A stretch of 64,000 nt of DNA from positions 2,170,001-2,234,000 of the forward strand of contig NZ_JACHYB010000001.1 in the NCBI RefSeq assembly GCF_014192515.1. Direction: 5' to 3'. Positions 47,925 to 58,105 of this stretch are shown here, one piece after another (position 1 is the first letter of the stretch; each line of letters starts with the position of its first letter). A program made the translations under genes and the position numbers. The notes below the pieces were generated by a model, which saw only the letters and a program-made list of their open reading frames with translations, was not told where the DNA came from and ran no database searches. Source of the DNA: Microbacter margulisiae. Lineage in GTDB: Bacteria; Bacteroidota; Bacteroidia; Bacteroidales; Paludibacteraceae.

Positions 47925-50339
47925 CTATAGGTTCGCTTCTACAATTAAATCGGCATGGACATCCTGTTGCTTAATATCGATTGAAAGCATTTTTGTTGCA
48001 GCATCCCAACTCCAACTTGTACAGGGCTTCCCATTCAGACGCAAGCTTTTTGGGTGTGGTGTATTTATCACAAATATTTTATATGCCCTTTGCTTCACAC
48101 TCCCTTTGAAATTTCCTTTTGCAGGGTGAATCAGGATCTCCTGCGACACCTTATTTGTATATATATAATCCAGGTTAGTCCATCTATATGCTCCCTTTTT
48201 ATATGAAAAACTAATGCCATCATCTTCATAAAGGCGAAAAACGGTTTTCCCTGTCTTCACAGGGGTATATACATAAATGAGCAATGTATCCAACGGTACA
48301 CCGGAATAACTATAATAAGGAGACATAGGAATAATAGCCCCTGCCTTGACAAATAATGGAAACTGAAATAACGACTTGGATACGGATATTTGTTGATTTC
48401 CGCTATACAATGTTTGGTTGAAAAAATCATACCAGTTGCCTTGAGGGAGCCATACATTTCTTGTTGTATAATCGTTTTTATCAGAAGATGCCTGTAAAAT
48501 AGGAGCAACCAGAAAATCATTTCCAAACATATATTCATCATATCGATATGCTTGACCTGACTGGGGATATTCAAGATACAACCCCCTGCACAAAGGCATC
48601 CCGGTATCATGGGCAATCCTTGTCATAGTGTATATATAGGGCAATAACTTATATCTTAACTGAATAGAAACTCTTGCAGAACGAAGAACGGTATCTCCCC
48701 ATTGCCAAGGCAGTCTTGACCCAAAGTCAAATTCCCCAGGCTTGCATGGTGGAGTCCAATATGCTGCTTTTTTGGCATGCACCCTGAAAACAGGAGACAT
48801 CGCTCCCAATTGAAGCCATCGGGCAAATAGCTCTCCTGTTGGGATATATCCCGACAAGCCTTGCGGCATATAGCCTCCGATATCATGAGACCAATAGACT
48901 CCATTATTACTCCCAGCAATATTATTTTCCAAGCAATAAGCCATTGTGTTCCAACTAATATACGTATCACCGGAAAATCCTACCGGATAGCGATGGTTAC
49001 AAAGGACGCCGGCATGTAACCGGTTCAATATAAAAGTTCTTTTATGAGTCTCCTGAGCAAGGTACTTTTGATACCACTCAGACGAATAGATGGAGTTTTC
49101 GCCATCCACCCAAAGAAAATCAAACCCATCTTTAATCAGAGGAGAAATATAGATATCATAAAAGGCTTTGAATTGTTTTTTGTTCTTTACATCATAATGA
49201 ATATCCGGCTTATCCGGCTCCCATGACATGCCCGGGATTAAAGATTTCGCATAATCAATGCCTGCCTTTCGACAAAACTCCATGATATGAGGATCTTTGG
49301 CATAAATTGCCCCGGAATGATGATTAAATCCGGTTTCTACATGTACGCTATCAGCCCACAGATTAAATACCTTTAGATCAGGAAAATTACAAGTATCAAT
49401 CTGATAACCATACCATTCATTGGTATGCCAGCACATGTCTAAAACAATAGCATCAATAGGAATTCTTTCCTGGCGAAATTTATTGACAATATGCTTATAG
49501 TCGTTTGCCGTATAATCCGCCCAACGAGAATAAATAAGGCCAAGCGACCATTTTGGTAGCATGGGAATTTTCCCAGACAAACGATAGAAATCGTGAAAGG
49601 CCTCTCTAAAATCATCTCCATAACCCATTACATACAGATCTTCGTATCTATCTCCCGGGTTATACAAAGCAAGCGTATCCTGCGTATGTCTGAACACAGA
49701 AAAACCTCTTCTGCTAAGTATTCCGTCAGGAATGAGATGCAAATGGCTTTTGGAATGAATATTATTTTGCTCAGCATATTTCAGGTCTCCATTGCAATTA
49801 TCCAAAGATGGAATTACACCTCCTAAGTTCAAGGTATCTTGTGCATCCAACCTTTTAAGAATCATTACAGGATTTCGTCTTAAGGATACTTGAATCCCAC
49901 CTTGCGTAAAATCTTCGTGCGGATTGTACCAGATAAGTAGAGAGTCAGTCAGAATTACATAGGTTGCACCGTGTTGTTTAATACTGAAAAAGACTTTCGG
50001 GAATCGATAATTGATGATGCTTAAATCATGTGCAGAAGGGTTTAATTTATCTCCTTTCCAGATTCTGAACATGGTTGGTGAAAGAATTTGAATACAAACA
50101 TTCTTAAACACCAAAACATCCCCGGCCTCCTTATATTCCTTCGAAAAACTATTAGAAACAGGAGCAACAATAAATAATAGTACAAATAATACCCTACTAA
50201 CATCCTGCTTTAATCTGACAAAGATGTTATTTGTAATACAATTTTTAATATGGCTCTTCAACATGCACATAAGATGAGAAAAATCAAAAACAAATATACA
50301 AACCAAAAGCCTGACAAAGAAAATAGTATCCGTAAGCAC
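47925..50339 (-). CDS. GH31 family alpha-glycosidase (DUF5110 type), exported
   Basis: An 804-residue alpha-glycosidase. Residues 1-65 contain a late signal-like segment (VLFVLLFIVAPVSNSFS at about 50-66), so a start at 50264 (residue 26) is also possible. The catalytic barrel shows Asp412 in FLWVDGENS (nucleophile) and Asp458 in GFSGDTYISW (acid/base), with WSHDIGGYMPQ and LQLGAMSPVFRVH afterwards, then a DUF5110-like beta domain. GH31 covers alpha-xylosidase, alpha-glucosidase and alpha-galactosidase; motif words alone do not decide between them. In a hemicellulose PUL alpha-xylosidase is the leading idea. Confidence 0.75.
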   Translation of the reverse strand: MLTDTIFFVRLLVCIFVFDFSHLMCMLKSHIKNCITNNIFVRLKQDVSRVLFVLLFIVAPVSNSFSKEYKEAGDVLVFKNVCIQILSPTMFRIWKGDKLNPSAHDLSIINYRFPKVFFSIKQHGATYVILTDSLLIWYNPHEDFTQGGIQVSLRRNPVMILKRLDAQDTLNLGGVIPSLDNCNGDLKYAEQNNIHSKSHLHLIPDGILSRRGFSVFRHTQDTLALYNPGDRYEDLYVMGYGDDFREAFHDFYRLSGKIPMLPKWSLGLIYSRWADYTANDYKHIVNKFRQERIPIDAIVLDMCWHTNEWYGYQIDTCNFPDLKVFNLWADSVHVETGFNHHSGAIYAKDPHIMEFCRKAGIDYAKSLIPGMSWEPDKPDIHYDVKNKKQFKAFYDIYISPLIKDGFDFLWVDGENSIYSSEWYQKYLAQETHKRTFILNRLHAGVLCNHRYPVGFSGDTYISWNTMAYCLENNIAGSNNGVYWSHDIGGYMPQGLSGYIPTGELFARWLQLGAMSPVFRVHAKKAAYWTPPCKPGEFDFGSRLPWQWGDTVLRSARVSIQLRYKLLPYIYTMTRIAHDTGMPLCRGLYLEYPQSGQAYRYDEYMFGNDFLVAPILQASSDKNDYTTRNVWLPQGNWYDFFNQTLYSGNQQISVSKSLFQFPLFVKAGAIIPMSPYYSYSGVPLDTLLIYVYTPVKTGKTVFRLYEDDGISFSYKKGAYRWTNLDYIYTNKVSQEILIHPAKGNFKGSVKQRAYKIFVINTPHPKSLRLNGKPCTSWSWDAATKMLSIDIKQQDVHADLIVEANL

Positions 50340-50415
50340 ATTGTTTTTAAATGTACTTACGGATCTCTACTTTACACTACATGATTAACTATTAAACTAT
50401 GAAGGACAAGCCATA

Positions 50416-51345
50416 TTAACTAAAAGTATATCCCTGACGTTTGAATATCCAGAACCAGGCAACTCCCCAAGCTCCGGCTCCTGGTTCAGGAGCACCCAAG
50501 ATCATCACATTATTATCAAGATAAAGAATATCATATGTATAGATCGGAGTAGCATTGTAGTTAGGTTGATACCCTAAACTAACAGTTGCCCCTGATAATG
50601 TTAAAGTCCCTATAGACCAGTTATTATCATTCGTAGCTGAAGGAGGATTCGAGGTCGTTAATGTTTGAGACATATCAAATTTAAATGTACCCTTATAAGT
50701 TCCTGCTGGTAAACCTTTTGGAGTAGTACCGGAAAGAATTTGATTATTCCCTGTTATTAACGTAAAATTAGCTCCTCCATTCAAATCAAAAGTCATTTGA
50801 TCAGTTGCGACTCCCCAGCCTTGTAAAGCAGAAAGACCATTTGTCCACCACGCAGCAGCATTACTAGCAAGATATCCACCATTGCCATAGCACATGCCTG
50901 CTGCATTGCCGCCCGGAACCCAATTAGCAGGAATATCAGTAGCCCACACCCATGTTTTTGAACCTGTGCCAGCCAAATAAGTCCAAGTTGGAGAGAGAGC
51001 ATGATCTATAGTAGAAATAGTGATCGACACAGAATCCTTAACGATACCACCAGCAGTTGTTCCATAAAAATAGATCGTATTTTTACCAAGAAACGGAAGC
51101 AAAATTGTATCAGTCTGACTAGTAGACGTTCCAATCCCGGATACCCACATTCCTGCAACATCAGGTGTGTTATTTATCATTACTATCTGATTCCCGCCAG
51201 TTGTTGTAGCATGTACATCTAATTTAAATTGAGATGCAGGAATAAGAGCGCCAAGAGAACCGTCATTACTTTGTATTGGATTACATGCAGTAAGCAACAA
51301 CAGCATGAACGCTGCGATACCATACCATAATTTATTGTATTTCAT
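50416..51345 (-). CDS. PUL surface lipoprotein (SusE/F-position, unknown fold)
   Basis: A 309-residue lipoprotein with lipobox LLTAC (Cys21) followed by an N-terminal domain and a beta-rich C-terminal half rich in Gly, Asn and Trp. Its place after susD is where surface glycan-binding proteins (SusE/F type) are found, so it probably binds the polysaccharide. I recognise no domain name. It is preceded by susD (76-base gap) and followed by the GH31 gene. Confidence 0.65.
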   Translation of the reverse strand: MKYNKLWYGIAAFMLLLLTACNPIQSNDGSLGALIPASQFKLDVHATTTGGNQIVMINNTPDVAGMWVSGIGTSTSQTDTILLPFLGKNTIYFYGTTAGGIVKDSVSITISTIDHALSPTWTYLAGTGSKTWVWATDIPANWVPGGNAAGMCYGNGGYLASNAAAWWTNGLSALQGWGVATDQMTFDLNGGANFTLITGNNQILSGTTPKGLPAGTYKGTFKFDMSQTLTTSNPPSATNDNNWSIGTLTLSGATVSLGYQPNYNATPIYTYDILYLDNNVMILGAPEPGAGAWGVAWFWIFKRQGYTFS

Positions 51346-51421
51346 TGTTATATCATTTTAATGGTTACTATTCAGAGGATAGACTCATTATTCCGTGATG
51401 AGTCTATCCTCCATAATCATT

Positions 51422-53209
51422 TTAATTTCCCTGATAAGTTCTGTCTCCATCAGTAGAATTCCATCCGTCATTTTGTTGGAGTTCTCCGCTGGAAAGAGAG
51501 ATTTGTGTTTCAGGGATAGGTAAGAACCCTTTTGTTTCGTTGAAACGGGTCACATTAGGAGTATAGGTTGTTTTAGTTCCGGCATTCCAAATAGTAGCTC
51601 CGCTTTCAGCAGCAAGATCAGTAGCCATTGTTCCCCAACGAAGTTCATCCCAGTAACGTACGCCTTCGAAAGCCAATTCTGCCTTTCTTTCTTGCTGTAT
51701 TGCTGCTAATGAAACTGCGGTTAAAGCAGGCAATCCAGAATGTTCATGGACATCATTCAAATAGGTCAAAGCCTTTGAACTGCCTAACTCAGCACCCATT
51801 AATAATACATCAGAGAAACGAATCAAAATCAAATTTTGAGTGTTATCTGTAGATGTATTATACGTTAAAGTAGGATAAATTTCATGGCTATAGTTCCAGA
51901 TATTGCCAGTGGCACCTGCGCTAGCCGGAGCTTTTACATTGATTGGAACATATTTCTTTTGCCAATATCCGGTTTCCTCCCATAAATCTCCACCCCAAGT
52001 ATATGAAGGTGTAATCCCTTCATTGGGATCGGTAACATCACAAACCGAACCAACCTTACGCAGATCCCCCGGCAAGAACCAGCTAGTAGTGTTGAACACC
52101 GTCGGGCTAACAGTACACCAGCCCCAACCGTAACCAAAAGGCAAAGTTCCTTGCAATCTCCATCCCTGGAATAGATCTATGCTATTGCAAAACGAGGTAC
52201 TTTGATTGTTGTTCCAACCTCCAAAAGTTGAATATACAATCTGGAATACAGCTTCATGATTGTTGCCACCGTTTGAACCATCATCACCAACCCATGACAA
52301 ATCATTGTTGATAGCATATGGATAGGTGTTGTTAGCGCTTTTGTACGAATATGGCCATAAATCCCCGAAAGTAGACACAACAGCATACCCACTATTGGCA
52401 ATACAATCATCAATCCAGCCCACAACCTCAGCATTAGTAACTTTACCGCCGCCAACCAAAGGCATGGTTGCATTCGAACCAAGTTGACTGTAGTTTCGAC
52501 CATAAGCTTCTCCATTATAAAATAAAAACACACGAGCCATCAAAGCCTCTGCCGCCCACTTTGTAGCATGCCCCGGATCTAATGAATTATAAGCAACACC
52601 AGGCATGCTGTCAATGGCAAATTTAAGATCAGAAGCGATTTGTGCATAACAACTATCTACTGAAGCTCTTTTAGCTGTAGGATAAGCCGGATCGGTGATT
52701 AAAGGGACTCCCGTCATCGTTCCGCTAACCGGGCCACCAAACAAACGCATCAGATCAAAATAATTCATGGCTCTCATAAAATGAGCTTCTCCTGCAATTT
52801 GATTCTTTTGCGCTTCATTCGACCATCCAGTTACTTGACCAATATACTTAATCAGATTGTTTGCCCTGAAAATGCCTTGATAATAATTAGCCCATGTACT
52901 TCCATATTGATCTGTCTTTGATTCTTGCCATTGATCCATGGCTCCTTGATTGTCATGTTGTCCACCACCACTAAAACACTCATCTGACATTTGTTCGGAA
53001 AGTAAAAAGATAGAACCTCCATTATTAGGGTCTATGGCCGAACAATAGGATGAATAAATAGCGGTCAGTGCTTGTGCAGCATCCGAAGGTGTTTGATAAA
53101 AATTGGCAGTTGTTTTTGTTGTCAAATCCTGCGTATCCAGAAAACTTTGGGAACATCCTGATAAAGTCAATATCAGGACTGCAGATAAATATATTGCTAT
53201 CTTTTTCAT
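51422..53209 (-). CDS. susD: SusD/RagB family outer-membrane lipoprotein
   Basis: A 595-residue lipoprotein with lipobox LTLSGCS (Cys19). The TPR-like helical core of SusD is seen in FFYQTPSDAAQALTAIYSSY-type words, EAHFMRAMNYFDLMRLFG and QERKAELAFEGVRYWDELRW, which is the characteristic late SusD block. SusD binds glycan at the cell surface and caps the SusC channel. It lies 19 bases after susC, as usual. Confidence 0.95.
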   Translation of the reverse strand: MKKIAIYLSAVLILTLSGCSQSFLDTQDLTTKTTANFYQTPSDAAQALTAIYSSYCSAIDPNNGGSIFLLSEQMSDECFSGGGQHDNQGAMDQWQESKTDQYGSTWANYYQGIFRANNLIKYIGQVTGWSNEAQKNQIAGEAHFMRAMNYFDLMRLFGGPVSGTMTGVPLITDPAYPTAKRASVDSCYAQIASDLKFAIDSMPGVAYNSLDPGHATKWAAEALMARVFLFYNGEAYGRNYSQLGSNATMPLVGGGKVTNAEVVGWIDDCIANSGYAVVSTFGDLWPYSYKSANNTYPYAINNDLSWVGDDGSNGGNNHEAVFQIVYSTFGGWNNNQSTSFCNSIDLFQGWRLQGTLPFGYGWGWCTVSPTVFNTTSWFLPGDLRKVGSVCDVTDPNEGITPSYTWGGDLWEETGYWQKKYVPINVKAPASAGATGNIWNYSHEIYPTLTYNTSTDNTQNLILIRFSDVLLMGAELGSSKALTYLNDVHEHSGLPALTAVSLAAIQQERKAELAFEGVRYWDELRWGTMATDLAAESGATIWNAGTKTTYTPNVTRFNETKGFLPIPETQISLSSGELQQNDGWNSTDGDRTYQGN

Positions 53210-53228
53210 ACGAATATTATTTTATAGA

Positions 53229-56200
53229 TTAGAATTTAAGATCAACACCAATCATAACTGTCCTTGGTGAAGGATAATATCCTATATCAATTCCTTGAGA
53301 CCAACTATCCGGAGCATATCCGACTTCTGGATCCATTCCACGATATTTGGTAAAAGTATAAGCGTTTTGTATGGTTGCATACAATCGTGCTTGCTGGAGT
53401 GGCATAGATTTCCAGATATGTTTGAAATCATATCCTAATGTTAAGTTGGAAATCCGGAAATAATCACCTGATTGCAACCACATATCAGAAAGATAATTAT
53501 TGTTATTGTTCCCGTTTAATGAAACACGTGGCATTGTATTCGAAGTGCCAGGTCCATGCCACCGGTTTAATATCCCCGTTGTATAATTAGCGAGCGGATC
53601 ATTTAATGAATTCCAGTCGGTAGCCTGAATAATCTTATTACCGGAAACACCAGTACCTAAAAATGAGAAATCAAATCCTTGATAACTTAAAGCAATCGTT
53701 ACTCCATAAGTATAAGGAGCGTGTGGATTCCCAATATTTGTCATATCGCTGTTATCAATCTTGCCATCACCATTAATATCAACGAAGCGGATATCACCTG
53801 GCACAGCGTTAGGCATAATTAAGCCTCCGTTTTTATTTTTGTAGGCAAGCACATCAGCTTCCGTCTGGAATATACCATTAGTTTTATATCCATAGAAACA
53901 TCCTGCCGGCATACCTACTTTTGCCACATACCAATAACTATTGTTCCCATAGAAACCTTTTTGTCCATAAATAGGAACGCCACCTTCAATCTTAGTTACT
54001 TCATTGTGATTAAAGGAGATATTTCCACTGATATTATACTGGAACTGACCAATATGGTCTTTCCAGCCTAAATTAATTTCATAACCTCTATTCAAAATAT
54101 TGCCACCATTAATATAAGGAGCATTAGTTCCATAAACGGCCTGAACAGGAGCTTGTACTAACCAATTATCAGTAGCCTTATTATACCAGTCAAAATTTAA
54201 TGTTAAGCGACTATTAAATAAATTGGCATCAAATCCTATGTCTGTCTGGGTTGATGTTTCCCACGTCACATTCGGATTTGGGATAATATTAGGATAAGCC
54301 CCTGCACTTTGGGCTGTCTTATCTCCAAAGGTATAGTAATTACCTGCACCAACTCCTCCTGTTTGAATCGTTGATAAATAATTGAAATTAGGAATTGCCT
54401 GATTCCCGTTTTTACCCCAGCTTGCACGTATTTTCAAGAAATCCAACCACGATTGGGTATTTTTCATAAAGGATTCATTAGTAATAATCCACCCTGCAGA
54501 AAATGCAGGGAACGTTCCCCAACGGTGTCCTGCTGCAAAATTAGAAGAGCCATCGTCTCGAACTACCGCAGAAAACAAATAAGTACCTTTATAATCATAA
54601 TTCAAACGACCAAAATAAGAAAGGATTCCTCCTCCGCCCCATGATGAACCGCCAACAACAGTACCTCCAGTCGAAGAAATGGTAGGAGTATTAGATAAAT
54701 AAGCATATTCAAAACTATTGAAAATATTATTCTGATTCGATGCATTCATTGATTCTCCAAGATTATCCCGCTCTGCCGATTCACCGGCTAAAATAGTAAA
54801 GTTGTGTTCCTGATTAATCTTAAAGTTATAGGTGATCGTATTATCCCACATCCAGTTTAAACCCACATACATACTTTGGGAGGTATTGTTCACAGAATTG
54901 CCTACAGCAGTGGTTGATGTAGATACAGACCCTAAATCATATGTTGGCTGAAAAGAGCGGTAACTTCCAGCAGAAACATTGGTACTAAAACGAGATGTTA
55001 ATTCAAGGCCTTTAATGGGAGAGACCGTGGTATAAAAACTTGCTGTCAGATTATGATTCTTGGAACTATTCAATCCACGAGTATAAATCATTGTTGCAAT
55101 AGGATTATTCTGAAGGTGATCCCATGGAATAGGATAGCTGTACAAGCCTTTTGCTCCATAAATTGGCAAAAATGGATTAGCTGATTCCATGTCATAAATA
55201 TCATTCCAATAACCATTGCTCACAGCAATACCACTCTTTTCATTAAATGAATAGTTGATATTTTCGCCTATTTTCCAAATAGCTCTATTACTGTTTGTTA
55301 TGATTTTATGATCACTGTTCATCCGGAGATTGTAACGATCAAAATGCGAAGCGACCGGCTTACCTAAAATCCCGTCCTGAGACATATACGACAATCCAAA
55401 TGAATAAGTTGATTTTGCACTACCACCTGTTAAGTTCAATGAATGATTTTGAATCGGCGCATTGTCATTGGTAATAGCTTGCATCCAGTTCGTACCTTTA
55501 TTCGTTCCTGCTAAAATAGCAGCTGCATTGGGTACAAGTGGCACTTGCGCTCCATAATCATTCCCATTCAAACTTGTTGCCAGTTTGGTTATATCATACG
55601 GCATTTGGCCACTATTAACCATTCCTTCGTTAATAATAGTCAAATATTGTTGAGCATTTAAGGTGTTAGCCGTTTTATAAACATTTTGCCACCCATAATA
55701 ACCATCATAAGTGATCGTCGGTTTCTCATCTGTTTTTCCTTGTTTTGTTGTGATAAGTATTACTCCATTTGCAGCGCGGGATCCATAAATGGCTGCTGTA
55801 GCATCTTTCAATACATCAACGCTTTGAATATCTGAAGGAGATAAATTGTCGATACTTCCTACAACAACTCCATCAACCACATATAAAGGGATAGCATTCC
55901 CAATTGTTCCCATACCACGGATATCAATCTTATAGCTATCACCAGGCTGGCCATCTGACTTGGTAAGTTGAACCCCAGGCGTGCTACCTTGCAAAGCACC
56001 CAGTGTTGAAACAGTATTCAGCTTCTGAATATCATTACCCGTTACCTGAACAGTCGCACCTGTCATTACTTTCTTTTGTTGAACGCCATACCCGATAGCG
56101 ACTACTTCATTCAGGCCAATCGCTTCATCTTCCATAGTTATATTTACTGACAAACGGTTATGAACACTCACATCCTGCGTTTTCATCCCTACAAAAGAAA

Positions 56201-56525
56201 ACTGCAAAGTACCGTTTTCAGGTACCTGATTGAGTCTGAACACACCGTTTGCATCAGTAATCGTTCCTTTTGTTGTTCCTTTTACAACAACAGTGACACC
56301 TGGAAGTGGATTACCTGATTTGTCAACTACTTTGCCGCTCACCGTTTTTTCTGCTTGACTTTGATCTGTTTGTGCCGAAGCTGCATTAGTATTTACTGCA
56401 TAAACACCAGCTCCGGTACCAAACGCTATAAACAATAATAGCATCAAAGCTCGTTTCATCTGTTTGGGTAGAGGGATCGTTGTGCCTCTCCCACCTTTTG
56501 TGGTTCTTTTCATAAATTTGTTCAT
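53229..56525 (-). CDS. susC: SusC/RagA family TonB-linked outer-membrane transporter
   Basis: A 1098-residue beta-barrel importer. After an N-terminal stretch with a late signal segment (about 23-45) comes a carboxypeptidase-regulatory-like domain (VSGKVVDKSGNPLPGVTVVV), a TonB plug (IQKLNTVSTLGALQGSTPG, then DVLKDATAAIYGSRAANGV) and a 22-strand-type barrel. Typical C-terminal words are YFRISNLTLGYDF and PSPRTVMIGVDLKF. It imports polysaccharide fragments with TonB energy. The ATG at 56525 is chosen; a second Met lies at residue 5. A hairpin sits 16 bases upstream of the start. Confidence 0.95.
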   Translation of the reverse strand: MNKFMKRTTKGGRGTTIPLPKQMKRALMLLLFIAFGTGAGVYAVNTNAASAQTDQSQAEKTVSGKVVDKSGNPLPGVTVVVKGTTKGTITDANGVFRLNQVPENGTLQFSFVGMKTQDVSVHNRLSVNITMEDEAIGLNEVVAIGYGVQQKKVMTGATVQVTGNDIQKLNTVSTLGALQGSTPGVQLTKSDGQPGDSYKIDIRGMGTIGNAIPLYVVDGVVVGSIDNLSPSDIQSVDVLKDATAAIYGSRAANGVILITTKQGKTDEKPTITYDGYYGWQNVYKTANTLNAQQYLTIINEGMVNSGQMPYDITKLATSLNGNDYGAQVPLVPNAAAILAGTNKGTNWMQAITNDNAPIQNHSLNLTGGSAKSTYSFGLSYMSQDGILGKPVASHFDRYNLRMNSDHKIITNSNRAIWKIGENINYSFNEKSGIAVSNGYWNDIYDMESANPFLPIYGAKGLYSYPIPWDHLQNNPIATMIYTRGLNSSKNHNLTASFYTTVSPIKGLELTSRFSTNVSAGSYRSFQPTYDLGSVSTSTTAVGNSVNNTSQSMYVGLNWMWDNTITYNFKINQEHNFTILAGESAERDNLGESMNASNQNNIFNSFEYAYLSNTPTISSTGGTVVGGSSWGGGGILSYFGRLNYDYKGTYLFSAVVRDDGSSNFAAGHRWGTFPAFSAGWIITNESFMKNTQSWLDFLKIRASWGKNGNQAIPNFNYLSTIQTGGVGAGNYYTFGDKTAQSAGAYPNIIPNPNVTWETSTQTDIGFDANLFNSRLTLNFDWYNKATDNWLVQAPVQAVYGTNAPYINGGNILNRGYEINLGWKDHIGQFQYNISGNISFNHNEVTKIEGGVPIYGQKGFYGNNSYWYVAKVGMPAGCFYGYKTNGIFQTEADVLAYKNKNGGLIMPNAVPGDIRFVDINGDGKIDNSDMTNIGNPHAPYTYGVTIALSYQGFDFSFLGTGVSGNKIIQATDWNSLNDPLANYTTGILNRWHGPGTSNTMPRVSLNGNNNNNYLSDMWLQSGDYFRISNLTLGYDFKHIWKSMPLQQARLYATIQNAYTFTKYRGMDPEVGYAPDSWSQGIDIGYYPSPRTVMIGVDLKF

Positions 56526-56540
56526 GTTTTAAATGAATAC

Positions 56541-56560
56541 TCACCTGCATCAACAGGTGA
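56541..56560 (-). promoter_or_regulatory. Hairpin in the susC leader
   Basis: TCACCTG (56541-56547) pairs with CAGGTGA (56554-56560) around a 6-base loop. It lies just before the susC ATG, so it could affect ribosome binding. No T run follows. Confidence 0.4.
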
Positions 56561-57134
56561 TGGTTAATTAATAATGAATGCAAATTGTGATTTTAATGTA
56601 CCAAAACCAATATTGAGCTATAAAAGACAAGACATATTGATTTTGCAACGCGCTATTTTTTGCATAATTACCATCGGATACCCGACTTAACGTGACCTCA
56701 GACAACTTCGATTTGTTATTCTCTACTTATCTGATGTAAGGATCATTACTCAAAATACTATTTACCCTAAACAAACAAAGAGCAAATTGAATTGGAGTTT
56801 TTGCAGATGTGTTAGTTGATTTTGTGTGGTGTAAGTGTAGTTTTTCGTGTTATGTCATGGTTTTAAGTGTTTAAATTAACATGGTAATAAAATCTTGCTA
56901 TATACATATCATTTGTCATCCCTAGTGTGAATAGCTAATGGCTTGTCTAAAAAAAACACACTAATAAACATATGATTATAACTGCTCTCTTATCTTGGTA
57001 AGAAAACAAGAAACTGAACTGCGCAAAGTTAGAAGCCTTTGACGCAAATTTCAAGTACAATTTTATCGAAAAATGATACTTTTCCTATATTTGTTAAAAA
57101 AGGAGCGTTTTTAACAAACAAGCATTCGACGAAG
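56561..57134. other. AT-rich intergenic interval between susC and the AraC gene
   Basis: About 570 bases with no gene. The promoter of the PUL must lie here on the minus strand, but I see no convincing TAnnTTTG box. No repeat of note and no RNA gene is recognised; the length would allow several regulator sites. Confidence 0.4.
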
Positions 57135-58019
57135 TCACACTATCACTTTCTTTTTATGATAGTTATCTCTAAATTCTTTGGGTGAGCACCCTTTGCGTTT
57201 ACGGAAAATACGATTAAAATTAGAAAGATTATTAAAACCGCTACTGAAACAAATTTCGCCTATGGTTTGTGAAGAATCAACTAATAAACGAATAGCATTC
57301 CCAATGCGAATATCTAATAAGTAATCCGTTACACTTTTACCTGTCCGCTGTTTAAAAAAACGACTGAAAGAGGCCTCTGTCATATTGACACTTTCGGCCA
57401 ACTGAGCCAGACGAATCTCCTCAGCAAAATGGGAAGTAAGATAATCATGCACTTTTTGCACACGACGACTTTCATTTGTGATGGTAGATCTTGCAAATGT
57501 AGTACTGGACAACGTCCTCACATCATTACTTAATGACAGTTCGTACAGCAATGTAAAAAAGCTAATAACAGCATAAAAACCCTGCTTCTCATGGGCAAGG
57601 GAGGTAAGCAAAGGTCTGACAACCAAAATTGTGTTTAACGGAAAAACTAATCCTTTTTCTGCTAATTCAAGCATCTTCTTGATGCTCTTGAACTGGTTTT
57701 TATTTAATAATCCCTGAGAAAAGAGTTCTGGAGAAAATTGAATCGTAATTTCATGAATTTCATTTGAGGAACACTGATAATTCTCCCACGTATGCTCCAG
57801 TTCTTTACCTGTAATAAGAACTAAATCATAATCGCCAATCACCTCTAAAGAATCACCGACAATACGTCTCGTCCCCCTTGCATTTTCCACATAATTGATT
57901 TCACAATCAGCATGTTTGTGCAATGGAAAAGTAAATGTTGATTTAGTACGATCGACAATGTAAAAACAATCTTTCTCAGATAGCGGAGTAAGTTCCTGAA
58001 GTATGGTATTATTGAACAT
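57135..58019 (-). CDS. AraC family transcription regulator
   Basis: A 294-residue regulator. The N-terminal part has a cupin-like beta-rich region (FTFPLHKHADCEINYVENA), the C-terminal third has two helix-turn-helix units of AraC type (EIRLAQLAESVNMTEASFS and QTIGEICFSSGFNNLSNFNR). It lies next to the PUL on the same strand and probably controls it by binding a sugar or oligosaccharide. Most Bacteroidota PULs use hybrid two-component or SusR-type regulators, so this type is less common here. A -7 box lies 30 bases before the ATG. Confidence 0.85.
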   Translation of the reverse strand: MFNNTILQELTPLSEKDCFYIVDRTKSTFTFPLHKHADCEINYVENARGTRRIVGDSLEVIGDYDLVLITGKELEHTWENYQCSSNEIHEITIQFSPELFSQGLLNKNQFKSIKKMLELAEKGLVFPLNTILVVRPLLTSLAHEKQGFYAVISFFTLLYELSLSNDVRTLSSTTFARSTITNESRRVQKVHDYLTSHFAEEIRLAQLAESVNMTEASFSRFFKQRTGKSVTDYLLDIRIGNAIRLLVDSSQTIGEICFSSGFNNLSNFNRIFRKRKGCSPKEFRDNYHKKKVIV

Positions 58020-58048
58020 GATACTTTTTTATCATCTTAAGGTGATGA

Positions 58049-58056
58049 CAAAGATA
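58049..58056 (-). promoter_or_regulatory. -7 box for the AraC regulator gene
   Basis: TATCTTTG on the minus strand matches TAnnTTTG, 30 bases upstream of the ATG. Confidence 0.5.
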
Positions 58057-58105
58057 ATGTAAATTCTTGACTATGGAACTTCGCCAACACGACAACAATA
58101 GCCAT

